64,000 nt of DNA, taken from assembly GCF_900497695.1 (NCBI RefSeq), contig NZ_UIDD01000004.1, positions 248,001 to 312,000 of the forward strand, in the 5' to 3' direction. This stretch comes from Pseudomonas wadenswilerensis. GTDB lineage: Bacteria > Pseudomonadota > Gammaproteobacteria > Pseudomonadales > Pseudomonadaceae. Each line of letters starts with the position of its first letter. The stretch's first letter is position 1. The translations under genes were made by a program, and so were the position numbers. The notes below the pieces were generated by a model that was not told where the DNA came from, did no database searches, and saw only the letters and a program-made list of their open reading frames with translations. Of the stretch, positions 8,756 to 17,513 are shown one piece after another.

Positions 8756-10279
8756 TTACTTCACTTCCACCGCCAGGCTTTCAGCGATCTTGTGCTGCCA
8801 GATCGCTGGGCCGGTGATGTGTACCGATTCGCCGTTGCTGTCGACCGCGACGGTGACCGGCATGTCCTTGACCTCGAACTCGTAGATCGCTTCCATGCCC
8901 AGTTCGGCAAATGCCAGGACCTTGGACTTCTTGATCGCCTGGGCTACCAGGTAGGCAGCGCCGCCGACGGCCATCAGGTACACGGCCTTGTTGTCCTTGA
9001 TCGCTTCGATGGCGGTCGGGCCGCGCTCGGATTTGCCGATCATGCCCAACAGGCCGGTTTGCTCGAGGATCTGACGGGTGAACTTGTCCATCCGCGTCGC
9101 GGTGGTCGGGCCGGCCGGGCCAACCACTTCGTCACCAACCGGATCAACCGGGCCAACGTAGTAGATGAAGCGACCCTTGAGGTCGACCGGCAGTTCTTCG
9201 CCCTTGTTGAGCATCTCGACCATGCGCTTGTGCGCAGCGTCGCGACCGGTGAGCATCTTGCCATTGAGCAGGATGGTCTCGCCCGGCTTCCAGCTCTGCA
9301 CGTCTTCCGGGGTCAGGGTGTCGAGGTTGACACGGCGGGCCGACGGGCCGGCTTCCCAGACGATTTCCGGGTAGGCGTCCAGCGATGGCGCTTCCAGGTC
9401 AGCCGGGCCGGAACCGTCGAGCACGAAGTGGGCGTGACGGGTGGCGGCGCAGTTAGGGATCATGCACACCGGCAACGAGGCGGCGTGGGTCGGGTAGTCC
9501 ATGATCTTGACGTCGAGCACGGTGGTCAGGCCGCCCAGGCCCTGGGCGCCGATGCCCAGCTGGTTGACCTTATCGAACAGCTCCAGGCGGATCTCTTCGA
9601 TGCGGTTCTGCGGGCCACGGGCCTTGAGCTCGTGGATGTCGATGGATTCCATCAACACTTCCTTGGCCATCACCGCGGCTTTCTCGGCGGTGCCGCCGAT
9701 GCCGATGCCGAGCATGCCCGGTGGGCACCAGCCAGCACCCATGGTCGGAACGGTCTTGAGCACCCAGTCGACGATCGAGTCGGACGGGTTGAGCATGGCC
9801 ATCTTCGACTTGTTCTCGGAGCCGCCGCCCTTGGCCGCCACGTCCACTTCCACGGTGTTGCCCGGGACGATGGAGTAGTGGATGACCGCCGGGGTGTTGT
9901 CCTTGGTGTTTTTACGCGCACCTGCCGGATCGGCCAGGATGGAGGCACGCAGGACGTTTTCCGGCAGGTTGTAGGCGCGGCGCACGCCTTCGTTGATCAT
10001 GTCGTCCAGGCTCATGGTCGCGCCGTCCCAGCGAACGTCCATGCCGACGCGCACGAACACGGTGACGATACCGGTGTCCTGGCAGATCGGCCGGTGGCCG
10101 GTGGCGCACATGCGCGAGTTGATCAGGATCTGGGCGATGGAATCGCGCGCAGCAGGCGACTCTTCACGCAGATAGGCCTCATGCATGGCCTGGATGAAAT
10201 CAACGGGGTGGTAGTACGAAATGAACTGCAGGGCGTCGGCAACGCTCTGAATCAGGTCGTCTTGCTTGATCACGGTCAT
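8756..10279 (-). CDS. fumA: fumarate hydratase, class I ([4Fe-4S], single chain)
   Basis: The 507-residue protein interconverts fumarate and malate in the TCA cycle. It is the one-chain class I type, with the alpha part first (SRMCATGHRPICQDTGIVTVF, a cluster Cys and substrate loop) and the beta part last (VGPAGPTTATRMDKF, AVGGAAYLVAQAIK). Other cluster-region Cys residues are in GAGWCPPGMLGIGIGG and IPNCAATRHAHF. The ATG at 10279 is preceded by GAGGAGC; the in-frame ATG 30 bp upstream lacks this and was rejected. It is monocistronic, ending at the terminator at 8701-8736. Being iron-sulfur dependent it should be oxygen- and iron-sensitive, unlike FumC. Confidence 0.95.
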   Translation of the reverse strand: MTVIKQDDLIQSVADALQFISYYHPVDFIQAMHEAYLREESPAARDSIAQILINSRMCATGHRPICQDTGIVTVFVRVGMDVRWDGATMSLDDMINEGVRRAYNLPENVLRASILADPAGARKNTKDNTPAVIHYSIVPGNTVEVDVAAKGGGSENKSKMAMLNPSDSIVDWVLKTVPTMGAGWCPPGMLGIGIGGTAEKAAVMAKEVLMESIDIHELKARGPQNRIEEIRLELFDKVNQLGIGAQGLGGLTTVLDVKIMDYPTHAASLPVCMIPNCAATRHAHFVLDGSGPADLEAPSLDAYPEIVWEAGPSARRVNLDTLTPEDVQSWKPGETILLNGKMLTGRDAAHKRMVEMLNKGEELPVDLKGRFIYYVGPVDPVGDEVVGPAGPTTATRMDKFTRQILEQTGLLGMIGKSERGPTAIEAIKDNKAVYLMAVGGAAYLVAQAIKKSKVLAFAELGMEAIYEFEVKDMPVTVAVDSNGESVHITGPAIWQHKIAESLAVEVK

Positions 10280-10594
10280 GCAGCGCGCTCCTCTTAAAGA
10301 CGGGAACATTCATTAAGGTATTCCGACGCGGACTGGCCGAGGTGTCGAAACGACCTTCAACAGGCGCCAACGCAAGGCTGTCGGCGCAAAAAAGGCGCGG
10401 CAGTATAGCGCGCATCCGCCGCTGGTACACGTACCAAAGGTCCCCACCAAGGTCGGCAGTGGCCGGGCACTGTTCTTGCCTGAGCGTTTGCCCGAGCGAT
10501 TTGTGCAAACATGGCAATTATTCTTCACACACCCTAAAGTGGCGGTTGGCCATGCCCCATTCCTCTGCCCTGGCCAGAGCACGGTGAGTCACCT

Positions 10595-11707
10595 GTGACC
10601 GAAACAGCGCTGCAGAAACTTCTCCTCAAACGCTTTCTCATGGCGGCTGGCACTTATCTGCTGGTGTTGGCGCTGGTCTGGGTGGCGCTTTTGAGCGGTC
10701 ATCTGCAAGCCTCCCTGAATGCTTTGCTGCTGGGTAGCGGCCTGTTGCTGGTGTGCCAGTTGCTGCTCGGCTGGGTGTTCGCCAGCGGCCGCAACCTGCG
10801 CTTTAACGACCCGAGCCTGACCGAGTTCCAGGTGCTGCTGGCGATCGCCTGGCAAACCTGGCTGTTGGCCCAGCTTGACCAGGGCCGCGGCACCTTCCTG
10901 ATGTTCTACCCCTTGATCCTGATGTTCGGCCTGTTTCACCTGAGCGGGCGGGTGTTTGTGCGCTGCGCGCTGCTGGTGTTGTGCAGTTTCGTTGGGCTGA
11001 TTGCCTGGGAGGCTTGGCAGGCAGCACATTTCGATGGGTCGTTGCTGGCGTTGCAGGCCTGTGCCTTGCTGGTGGTGCTGTGCTGGTTGTGCCTGTATGC
11101 CCGCTATGTTCAGGCCGCACGCCAGCGCATGCGCCAGCGGCGCTATGCCCTGCAAGCCCATCAGGACACCTTGCGCGGCATGATGCGCCAGCTTGAAGAC
11201 CTGGTCGCCACCGACGAGCTGACCGGCCTGTTCAACCGTCGGCACTTCCTGAGCCTGGCCACCTGCGAACTGGAGCGGATGCGCGCGGACAGTTGCCATG
11301 GCCTGGCGCTGATCGACCTCGACCATTTCAAGCGTATCAATGATGTGTATGGTCATGCCGCCGGTGACCAGGTGCTGCAGGTGTTTGCCACGATCGCCAG
11401 CGACTGCCTGGGTGACACTGCAGTACTGGCCCGTTACGGCGGTGAAGAGTTCGTGCTGTTGCTGCCTGATTGCAGCGAAGAGCAATTGGCCAGCTGTTGC
11501 GAGCGGCTGCGCAAGGCTTTTGCCCTGGCCCAGCCACCGGCCGTCGGATTGCGGGTCGAACCGTTGAGCCTGTCGGCAGGGATGACTCTGCTGAGCGAAG
11601 GTGATGACCTCGATGATGCCCTGCAGCGCGCCGACCAGGCCCTGTATCGGGCCAAGCGCAGCGGACGCAATCGCTGCCTGGCCGCCTGGGAGGCCGTCGA
11701 TGCCTGA
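10595..11707 (+). CDS. membrane-bound GGDEF diguanylate cyclase
   Basis: The 370-residue protein starts at GTG. Its first half has about five hydrophobic spans (roughly residues 15-170), with no periplasmic loop large enough for a sensor domain. A GGDEF domain follows from DELTGLFNRRHF (about residue 207) to YGGEEF (about residue 283), the active-site signature that makes c-di-GMP from two GTP. No RxxD inhibitory site precedes the GGEEF motif. Recalled P. aeruginosa gene order (fumarase, SadC, ferredoxin reductase, pykA) matches this locus, so it may be the SadC counterpart, though shorter. It overlaps the next gene by 8 bp. Confidence 0.88.
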   Translation: MTETALQKLLLKRFLMAAGTYLLVLALVWVALLSGHLQASLNALLLGSGLLLVCQLLLGWVFASGRNLRFNDPSLTEFQVLLAIAWQTWLLAQLDQGRGTFLMFYPLILMFGLFHLSGRVFVRCALLVLCSFVGLIAWEAWQAAHFDGSLLALQACALLVVLCWLCLYARYVQAARQRMRQRRYALQAHQDTLRGMMRQLEDLVATDELTGLFNRRHFLSLATCELERMRADSCHGLALIDLDHFKRINDVYGHAAGDQVLQVFATIASDCLGDTAVLARYGGEEFVLLLPDCSEEQLASCCERLRKAFALAQPPAVGLRVEPLSLSAGMTLLSEGDDLDDALQRADQALYRAKRSGRNRCLAAWEAVDA

Positions 11708-12638
11708 GTTGCGGGTCGGTGAGCGGCAATGGACGGTGGCGCCGGGCAGCAACCTGCTCGATGCCTTGAATGATGCCGGGTTGTCGGTGCCCTACAGTTG
11801 CCGCGCGGGCAGTTGTCACGCCTGCCTGGTGCGCTGCCTGCAGGGCCAGCCGGGGGATGCCCGGCCCGATGCCCTGGCGGCGGACAAACGCCAGCAAGGC
11901 TGGCGCTTGTCGTGCCAGTGCAGCGTCGAGGAAGACTTGCAGGTGGCCTTGTTCGACCCGCTCCAGGATGGCTTGCCGGCCCAGGTTACCGGCCTCGACT
12001 GGCTGAGCCCGACCGTGCTGCGCCTGCGTCTTGAGCCACAAAGATCGCTGCGCTATCAGGCCGGCCAGCACCTGGTGTTGTGGAGCCCGAACGGGGTCGC
12101 CCGGCCTTACTCGCTGGCCAGCCTGCCGGGGGAGGAGGGCTTTCTGGAGTTTCATCTCGATTGCCGGCAACCCGGCGCTTTCTGCGATGCCGCGCGGCAA
12201 CTGAGTCTCGGTGCAACGCTGCGCCTGGGCGAGTTGCGCGGCGGGGCCCTGCATTACGATCCGGACTGGCAGGAACGCCCGTTGTGGCTGCTGGCCGCCG
12301 GTACGGGGCTGGCGCCGTTGTGGGGGATTCTGCGCGAGGCGCTGCGCCAGGAGCATCACGGCCCGATTCGCTTGCTGCACCTGGCCCATGACACCCGGGA
12401 ACATTACCTGGCGCCGGCCCTGGCGGCGCTGGCCAGCCGCCACCCGCCGCTGCAGGTCGAGCTGCTGACCCCGGCTCAATTGCCCCAGGCCCTGGCGGCG
12501 TTACGTTTGCAGTCACGCCAGACCGTGGCCCTGGCGTGTGGCTCTGCAGCCAATGTCGAACAGTTTTCCCGGCGCATGTTCCTCGCCGGCCTGCCGCGCA
12601 ACCAGCTGTTCGCCGACATTTTCATCGGTCACGCCTGA
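11700..12638 (+). CDS. [2Fe-2S] ferredoxin-FAD-NAD(P)H reductase (oxygenase-reductase type)
   Basis: The 312-residue protein has three domains in order: a plant-type ferredoxin with C34-x4-C39-x2-C42-x29-C72 (SCRAGSCHACLVRC ... LSCQCS), an FAD-binding barrel with RPYSL (about residue 136), and an NAD(P)-binding domain with AAGTGLAPLWG. This is the layout of reductases that feed electrons to Rieske or diiron oxygenases, though no oxygenase gene is nearby. The ATG lies inside the end of the GGDEF gene (8-bp overlap), so the two are translationally coupled. The partner and substrate are unknown. Confidence 0.85.
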   Translation: MPELRVGERQWTVAPGSNLLDALNDAGLSVPYSCRAGSCHACLVRCLQGQPGDARPDALAADKRQQGWRLSCQCSVEEDLQVALFDPLQDGLPAQVTGLDWLSPTVLRLRLEPQRSLRYQAGQHLVLWSPNGVARPYSLASLPGEEGFLEFHLDCRQPGAFCDAARQLSLGATLRLGELRGGALHYDPDWQERPLWLLAAGTGLAPLWGILREALRQEHHGPIRLLHLAHDTREHYLAPALAALASRHPPLQVELLTPAQLPQALAALRLQSRQTVALACGSAANVEQFSRRMFLAGLPRNQLFADIFIGHA

Positions 12639-12650
12639 TTCCGGCCAAAA

Positions 12651-12680
12651 AAAAGCCCCGCAGCACAGGCTGCAGGGCTT
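12651..12680 (-). terminator. intrinsic terminator of pykA
   Basis: Read leftward, AAGCCCTGCAG and CTGCGGGGCTT form a stem followed by a run of eight T. This follows the pykA stop by about 20 bp. In the rightward direction only a short T stretch follows, so it is weaker for the ferredoxin reductase gene. Confidence 0.82.
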
Positions 12681-12700
12681 TGTTCAGCAGTGTCCGAGCA

Positions 12701-14152
12701 TCAGACCAGCGAATCACCGACGTGCAGGATCTTCATGCCGTTGGTGCCACCGATGGTGTGGTAGCTGTCGCCTTTGGTCAGGATCGCCCAGTCACCTGGC
12801 TCGACCGCGCCACGCTGCAGCAGCTCGTCGACTGCCGCCTGGCTGACTTTCTCGGCCGGCAGGGCTGCCGGGTCGAAGGCCACCGGGTACACACCACGGA
12901 ACATCGCGGCGCGGGCCAGGGTGGCGCGGTGCGGCGAGAAGGCGTAGATCGGCACCGAAGAACGCAGGCGCGACATGATCAACGGGGTGTAGCCACTTTC
13001 GGTGAGGGCGATGATCGCCTTGACGCCGGGGAAGTGGTTGGCGGTGTACATGGCCGCCAGGGCGATGCTTTCGTCGCAGCGCTCAAAGCGGGTGTGCAGA
13101 CGGTGGCTGGACTTCTGGCTGGTCGGATGCTTTTCCGCGCCCAGGCAGATGCGCGCCATGGCCTGTACGGCTTCGATCGGGTAGGCACCGGCGGCACTTT
13201 CGGCCGACAGCATCACCGCGTCGGTGTTATCCAGTACGGCGTTGGCCACGTCGGATACTTCGGCACGGGTCGGCATCGGGTTCTGGATCATCGACTCCAT
13301 CATCTGGGTCGCAACGATCACCGCCTTGTTGTTGCGGCGGGCGTGCTGGATGATCTTCTTCTGGATCGCGATCAGCTCGGCATCGCCGATTTCCACGCCC
13401 AGGTCGCCACGGGCAACCATGACTGCGTCACTGGCGGCGATCAGGCCGTCGAGGGTCTCGTCATCGGCGACCGCTTCGGCGCGCTCGATCTTGGCCACCA
13501 GCCAGGCGCTGCCGCCGGCTTCGTCGCGCAGGCGACGGGCGTATTCCATGTCGGAGGCATCGCGTGGGAAGGAAACGGCCAGGTAGTCCAGGTCCATTTC
13601 GGCTGCCAGCTTGATGTCGGCCTTGTCTTTTTCGGTCAGGGCCGGGGCGGTCAGGCCGCCGCCGCGACGGTTGATACCTTTGTGGTCGGACAGCGGGCCG
13701 CCGATCAGTACTTCGCAGTGCAGGGCATCGGCAGTGGCGCTGGTTACGCGCATGACCACGCGGCCGTCGTCGAGCAGCAGTTCGTCACCGACGCCGCAGT
13801 CCTTGACCAGGTCCGGATAGTCGATGCCGACGATTTCCTGAGTGCCTTCGGTCAGCGGGTGGGCGGTGGAGAAGGTGAAGCGGTCACCGACCTTGAGTTC
13901 GATACGCTTGTTGCTGAACTTGGCGATACGGATCTTCGGCCCTTGCAGGTCACCGAGCAGCGCCACGTGGCGGCCCAGGCGGGCGGCGATTTCGCGGATC
14001 AGGCGCGCGCGAGCCTTGTGCTCGTCAGGCGTGCCGTGGGAGAAGTTCAGGCGAGCGACATCCAGGCCGGCAAGGATCAGTTGCTCGATCACTTCCGGCG
14101 AGTTGCTGGCGGGGCCAAGGGTGGCGACGATTTTGGTACGGCGGATGGTCAT
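12701..14152 (-). CDS. pykA: pyruvate kinase II
   Basis: The 483-residue enzyme converts phosphoenolpyruvate and ADP to pyruvate and ATP. It starts MTIRRTKIVATLGPASNSPE and contains VARLNFSHG, AKIERAEAV (the catalytic Lys region), VMVARGDLGVEIG and VATQMMESM, all pyruvate kinase signatures. The length is normal for the PykA type. The gene is transcribed alone, with a terminator at 12651-12680. The C-terminal domain begins around HRLHTRFERCDESIALAA. Confidence 0.95.
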   Translation of the reverse strand: MTIRRTKIVATLGPASNSPEVIEQLILAGLDVARLNFSHGTPDEHKARARLIREIAARLGRHVALLGDLQGPKIRIAKFSNKRIELKVGDRFTFSTAHPLTEGTQEIVGIDYPDLVKDCGVGDELLLDDGRVVMRVTSATADALHCEVLIGGPLSDHKGINRRGGGLTAPALTEKDKADIKLAAEMDLDYLAVSFPRDASDMEYARRLRDEAGGSAWLVAKIERAEAVADDETLDGLIAASDAVMVARGDLGVEIGDAELIAIQKKIIQHARRNNKAVIVATQMMESMIQNPMPTRAEVSDVANAVLDNTDAVMLSAESAAGAYPIEAVQAMARICLGAEKHPTSQKSSHRLHTRFERCDESIALAAMYTANHFPGVKAIIALTESGYTPLIMSRLRSSVPIYAFSPHRATLARAAMFRGVYPVAFDPAALPAEKVSQAAVDELLQRGAVEPGDWAILTKGDSYHTIGGTNGMKILHVGDSLV

Positions 14153-14280
14153 GCACAGACTCCTATAGTGAAGCGCAGCGAAAGGCTACTCCGGAAAATC
14201 GCTGTAGTCATTGTTCCTTTGCACTACCTGCCGGTTAGCGCGGGTGGCGTTTGAACGGCGGCAGGGCCCGAGCGCGGCCG

Positions 14281-14312
14281 CTGTGGGGGCGGGCTTGCCC
14301 GGCGATGAGGCC
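14281..14312. repeat. single REP sequence between pykA and the lipoprotein gene
   Basis: CTGTGGGGGCGGGCTTGCCC followed by GGCGATGAGG is a REP unit. It differs from the IS110 target in the CCCACA half (CCCCCACAG), so it would fit the predicted guide less well. The rest of the 229 bp between the genes holds nothing else recognised. Confidence 0.7.
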
Positions 14313-14381
14313 CTTGCAGCCAGCAACGTCTACAGATTTTCCGTACAAAGCCGATACACTGCTCAATACAGGAGATCCCCC

Positions 14382-14768
14382 ATGCGAGCCTTGATCGTTT
14401 TAGCCCTGGCCACCAGCGTCGTCGGCTGTACCCGCTGGTCGATGGACCATCATTTGAACAACGCCTACCGCGCCTATGACCGGGGCAACTGCGAGAAGGT
14501 GATGCTGGAGCTGTCCCAGGTCGAACGCACCAGCCGTGCCCGACCGTTCATCCAGCCGGAAGTGTCGCTGCTGCGCGGCCAGTGCCTGGAACGGCAGAAG
14601 CTGTTCGTCGATGCGGCACAGACCTACCAGTTCATCCTTCAGCGCTACCCACAGAGCGAATACGCCTTCCGTGCCCGTGCCCGCCTGCAGACCCTCGAGC
14701 AACTGGGTCACTACCGCACCGGCGAAGCGGCGATTGCCCGCCCGGTCACGACCACGCCTTGGCGTTAA
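14382..14768 (+). CDS. small lipoprotein with tetratricopeptide-like repeats
   Basis: The 128-residue product begins MRALIVLALATSVVGCTRWS. SVVGC is an acceptable lipobox, so the mature protein would be a lipoprotein with Cys16 at its N-terminus. The remainder forms short helices of TPR type (AYRAYDRGNCEKVMLELSQ and FVDAAQTYQFILQRYPQSEYAFRARARLQTL), a fold used for protein contacts. A clear AGGAG lies 9 bp before the ATG. No named family is assigned; a scaffold role in the envelope is an inference. Confidence 0.72.
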   Translation: MRALIVLALATSVVGCTRWSMDHHLNNAYRAYDRGNCEKVMLELSQVERTSRARPFIQPEVSLLRGQCLERQKLFVDAAQTYQFILQRYPQSEYAFRARARLQTLEQLGHYRTGEAAIARPVTTTPWR

Positions 14769-14894
14769 TACTAAAGTCAGCAGGTCTGATTGTGACGCGC
14801 GGGTCAGGGTGCGCTAATCTTGTTGCTGAGATGAATGAAAATCAGCAGCCCTAGCGCGGCCCTGCTAAAAGGGTCTTCGACAGCGATCCCGACC

Positions 14895-15254
14895 ATGTTT
14901 GACGAGCGCCGCATCGAGCGTCACCAGCTCCCTTATTTTCTCAAAGTCTTCAACCGCTTCACCGACCAGCCCATCGGCTACCTGGGAAATGTGTCTGAAG
15001 ACGGCCTGATGCTGATCAGCCAGCTGCCGATGCTGGTCGGCCCGGATTTCGAGTTGCAACTCAAAGTCCCTGGTCGCGACGGCACCGTGCACCCGATCAA
15101 CCTTACCGCCAGCTGCCTGTGGAGCCATGAAGACCAGACGCCCGGGCATTACGACTCCGGCTTCATGCTGCTGCAGGCGCCGCGCGACTACGAGCAACTG
15201 GTGCGCGCCCTGCGCAACTATTTCAGCTTCCATCCGTTGAACGCTTCGGCCTGA
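14895..15254 (+). CDS. PilZ-domain protein (c-di-GMP receptor)
   Basis: The 119-residue protein is a single PilZ domain with both c-di-GMP-binding motifs: RRIER (R5-x3-R9) at the N-terminus and NVSEDG (N32-x-S-x2-G) at residues 32-37. It should therefore bind the second messenger made by cyclases such as the GGDEF protein at 10595. The ATG at 14895 was preferred to one 60 bp upstream because the motif lies at the family's usual distance from the start. The output partner is unknown. Confidence 0.86.
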   Translation: MFDERRIERHQLPYFLKVFNRFTDQPIGYLGNVSEDGLMLISQLPMLVGPDFELQLKVPGRDGTVHPINLTASCLWSHEDQTPGHYDSGFMLLQAPRDYEQLVRALRNYFSFHPLNASA

Positions 15255-15315
15255 CGCTGGCCGTGACGGGCCTGTGGCCCTAGACTCTGGTCGATCTTCT
15301 GTTCAGGACGACCCC

Positions 15316-16746
15316 GTGAGCTCCAGCATTTTCTGGCACGACTACGAAACCACCGGCATCAACCCGCGCAACGACCGGCCCTTGCAGGTCGCCGGGGTGC
15401 GCACCGACCTTGACCTCAACGAGATCGAGGCGCCGATCAACTTCTATTGCCAGCCCAGCGACGACATCCTGCCCCACCCCAAGGCCTGCCTGGTCACCGG
15501 CATTACCCCGCAGCAGCTGGCCAGCCAGGGTTTGAGCGAAGCCGAATTCATGACCCGGGTGCATGCCGAACTGGCGCGCCCAGGTACTTGTGGTGCTGGT
15601 TACAACAGCTTGCGTTTCGACGATGAGGTCACCCGGTACAGCCTCTATCGCAACTTCTTTGATCCGTACGCCCGCGAGTGGCAGGGCGGCAACAGCCGCT
15701 GGGATTTGATCGACATCGTCCGCACTGCCTATGCCCTGCGCCCGGACGGGATTGTCTGGCCGCAACAGGACGGTCGCACCAGTTTGCGCCTGGAGTTGCT
15801 GACTGCCGCCAACGGCATCGACCATGGTCAGGCCCATGAAGCGCTGTCAGACGTGCGCGCCACCATTGCACTTGCGCGATTGATCCGACAGAAACAGCCC
15901 AAGCTTTATGACTGGTTGTTTCAACTGCGCAGCAAGCAGAAAGTCCTCGACCAGATTCGATTATTACAACCGCTGGTGCATATTTCCGGACGCTTCTCTG
16001 CCGCACGCAATTATTTAGGCGTGGTATTACCCCTGGCCTGGCATCCGCGTAATCGCAATGCCTTGATTGTCTGTGACCTGCATCTGGATGCTCAACCCTT
16101 GATAGATGAGGATGCTGATTCACTGCGTCAGCGTTTATACACACGTCGCGAGGAAATGCCTGACGGACAATTGCCGGTGCCGCTGAAACTAATCCATATC
16201 AATCGCTGCCCGGTGGTCGCGCCCTTGAGTGTATTGCGCGGCGAAGATCAGCAGCGTCTGGAACTGGATATGGCTGTTTATCAGGCGCGAGCCGCGAGCC
16301 TGATAGCTGCAGCAGGACAATGGCAGGACAAATTGCCGGTGATCTATAGCGCCGAGGAGTTTGCCCCCAGTGAAGACCCGGAACAGCAGTTGTATGACGG
16401 TTTTCTTGGCGACCGCGATCGTCGTTTGTGCGAGCAAGTGCGCAGTGTCGATCCGCAGCAATTGGGGCAGGGCCAGTGGATGTTCGATGATGAACGTTTG
16501 CCGGAACTGTTGTTTCGCTACCGCGCGCGTAATTTTAGCGAAACCTTGAATGCCGAAGAACGCCAGCGCTGGCAAACCTTCTGCCAGCAACGCTTGAGCG
16601 ATCCGCTGATGGGCGCACCCAATACCCTCGGGGATTTCGAGCGGGCCTTGCAGGACTGCTGGGCGCAAGCCGATGCCGAACAACAGGCGCTGCTTGGCCA
16701 GTGGCGCAGCCATGTGCAGGCATTGAAGTTGCAATTGGGGATGTAA
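15316..16746 (+). CDS. sbcB: exodeoxyribonuclease I (3'-5' single-strand DNA exonuclease)
   Basis: The 476-residue enzyme starts at GTG and begins MSSSIFWHDYETTGINPRNDRP. D9 and E11 of HDYETTG are the DEDDh catalytic residues of motif I. Motif II lies in GAGYNSLRFDDEV and motif III in HEALSDVRATIALARL. Exonuclease I degrades single-stranded DNA from the 3' end in recombination and mismatch repair. The C-terminal SH3-like and helical parts follow (VLPLAWHPRNRNALIVCDL onward). The latter half has somewhat lower GC than its neighbours. It converges with mvaT across a shared terminator. Confidence 0.93.
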   Translation: MSSSIFWHDYETTGINPRNDRPLQVAGVRTDLDLNEIEAPINFYCQPSDDILPHPKACLVTGITPQQLASQGLSEAEFMTRVHAELARPGTCGAGYNSLRFDDEVTRYSLYRNFFDPYAREWQGGNSRWDLIDIVRTAYALRPDGIVWPQQDGRTSLRLELLTAANGIDHGQAHEALSDVRATIALARLIRQKQPKLYDWLFQLRSKQKVLDQIRLLQPLVHISGRFSAARNYLGVVLPLAWHPRNRNALIVCDLHLDAQPLIDEDADSLRQRLYTRREEMPDGQLPVPLKLIHINRCPVVAPLSVLRGEDQQRLELDMAVYQARAASLIAAAGQWQDKLPVIYSAEEFAPSEDPEQQLYDGFLGDRDRRLCEQVRSVDPQQLGQGQWMFDDERLPELLFRYRARNFSETLNAEERQRWQTFCQQRLSDPLMGAPNTLGDFERALQDCWAQADAEQQALLGQWRSHVQALKLQLGM

Positions 16747-16766
16747 GCAATCGTTGAAAATAAAAA

Positions 16767-16792
16767 ACGCCAGCTAAGCTGGCGTTTTTTTT
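16767..16792. terminator. bidirectional terminator between sbcB and mvaT
   Basis: ACGCCAGCT and AGCTGGCGT form a perfect 9-bp stem with a one-base loop core. A six-A run stands before it and an eight-T run after it, so it serves both convergent genes. Confidence 0.92.
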
Positions 16793-16823
16793 AGCGAGTA
16801 ACACATGGTTACCAGCGGGCGTA

Positions 16824-17201
16824 TTAACCCAGCAGGGTTGCCCAGCCTTCAACCACGTCACCACCCCATTTGGCTTTCCATTCTTTCAGGGTTTTGTGGT
16901 TGCCGCCTTTGGTTTCGATGACTTCACCGTTGTGCGGGTTTTTGTATTGCTTGACCTTGCGCGCACGTTTGGTGCCGGTGGTCTTTACCGCGCCACGAGG
17001 GGCTTTGTTCAGTTTGGCTTCTGGATCCAGCAGCGCAATGATGTCACGCAGGGACTTCGAATATTCGCCCATCAGTGCACGCAGTTTGCCTTCGAACTCC
17101 AGCTCGGTTTGCAGCTTGTCGTCTTGCGACAGGTTCTGCAAACGCGCCTGCAGTTCTTTGATGGCTTCTTCGGTAGCGCGATATTCGTTGATCAGGGACA
17201 T
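16824..17201 (-). CDS. mvaT: MvaT-family H-NS-like nucleoid protein / xenogeneic silencer
   Basis: The 125-residue protein starts MSLINEYRATEEAIKELQ. Its N-terminal coiled coil (residues 1-60) mediates oligomerisation, and its C-terminal AT-hook-like domain shows KRARKVKQYKNPHNGEVIETKGGNHKTLKEWK. MvaT proteins coat AT-rich DNA and silence transferred genes, biofilm and pilus loci. The P. putida counterparts are called TurA/TurB, and the flanking sbcB and purU match the mvaT locus of P. aeruginosa. Its own promoter region is notably AT-rich, which suggests autoregulation. Confidence 0.94.
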   Translation of the reverse strand: MSLINEYRATEEAIKELQARLQNLSQDDKLQTELEFEGKLRALMGEYSKSLRDIIALLDPEAKLNKAPRGAVKTTGTKRARKVKQYKNPHNGEVIETKGGNHKTLKEWKAKWGGDVVEGWATLLG

Positions 17202-17395
17202 GAGGCGTTCCTTGGAAATGAAGGTTTAGAGAGACAGTGCGGCAATAATAATCAGACGGTACCCCCAAGTAAACATTAAAGCGGGCAATTAGCTCAATGA
17301 ATTGTTAATCACCTCGATAGAATAGGTTAAGAAAAATTTACAAACTAAGACTTTTTTCCAATAGTTAACTTAGTCGCCGGCCCACCGCACCAGGC
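17202..17395. promoter_or_regulatory. AT-rich upstream region of mvaT
   Basis: The stretch before the mvaT start is much richer in A and T than the rest of the window, with TpA steps and runs such as AAGAAAAATTTAC and CTTTTTTCCAATAG around 17325-17365. MvaT is known to prefer such DNA. Autoregulation is inferred; no defined operator was found. Confidence 0.45.
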
Positions 17396-17513
17396 GGGTG
17401 CACCCCGTACGGTGCTACCTGGGCAGGCGACAGGCCGCGCGCAATGAGTACTGCAGTTTTGTCGGGCACTCGCTAGAATGTGCGCCTTTGCGAAAGTTTC
17501 TGGAGTCCATTTC

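Noticed and set aside
8792..10297. A 501-codon open frame on the + strand
   Set aside because: It is antisense to the fumarase gene and has no recognisable domain.
12536..14254. A 572-codon open frame on the + strand
   Set aside because: It runs antisense through pykA, whose signatures are intact.
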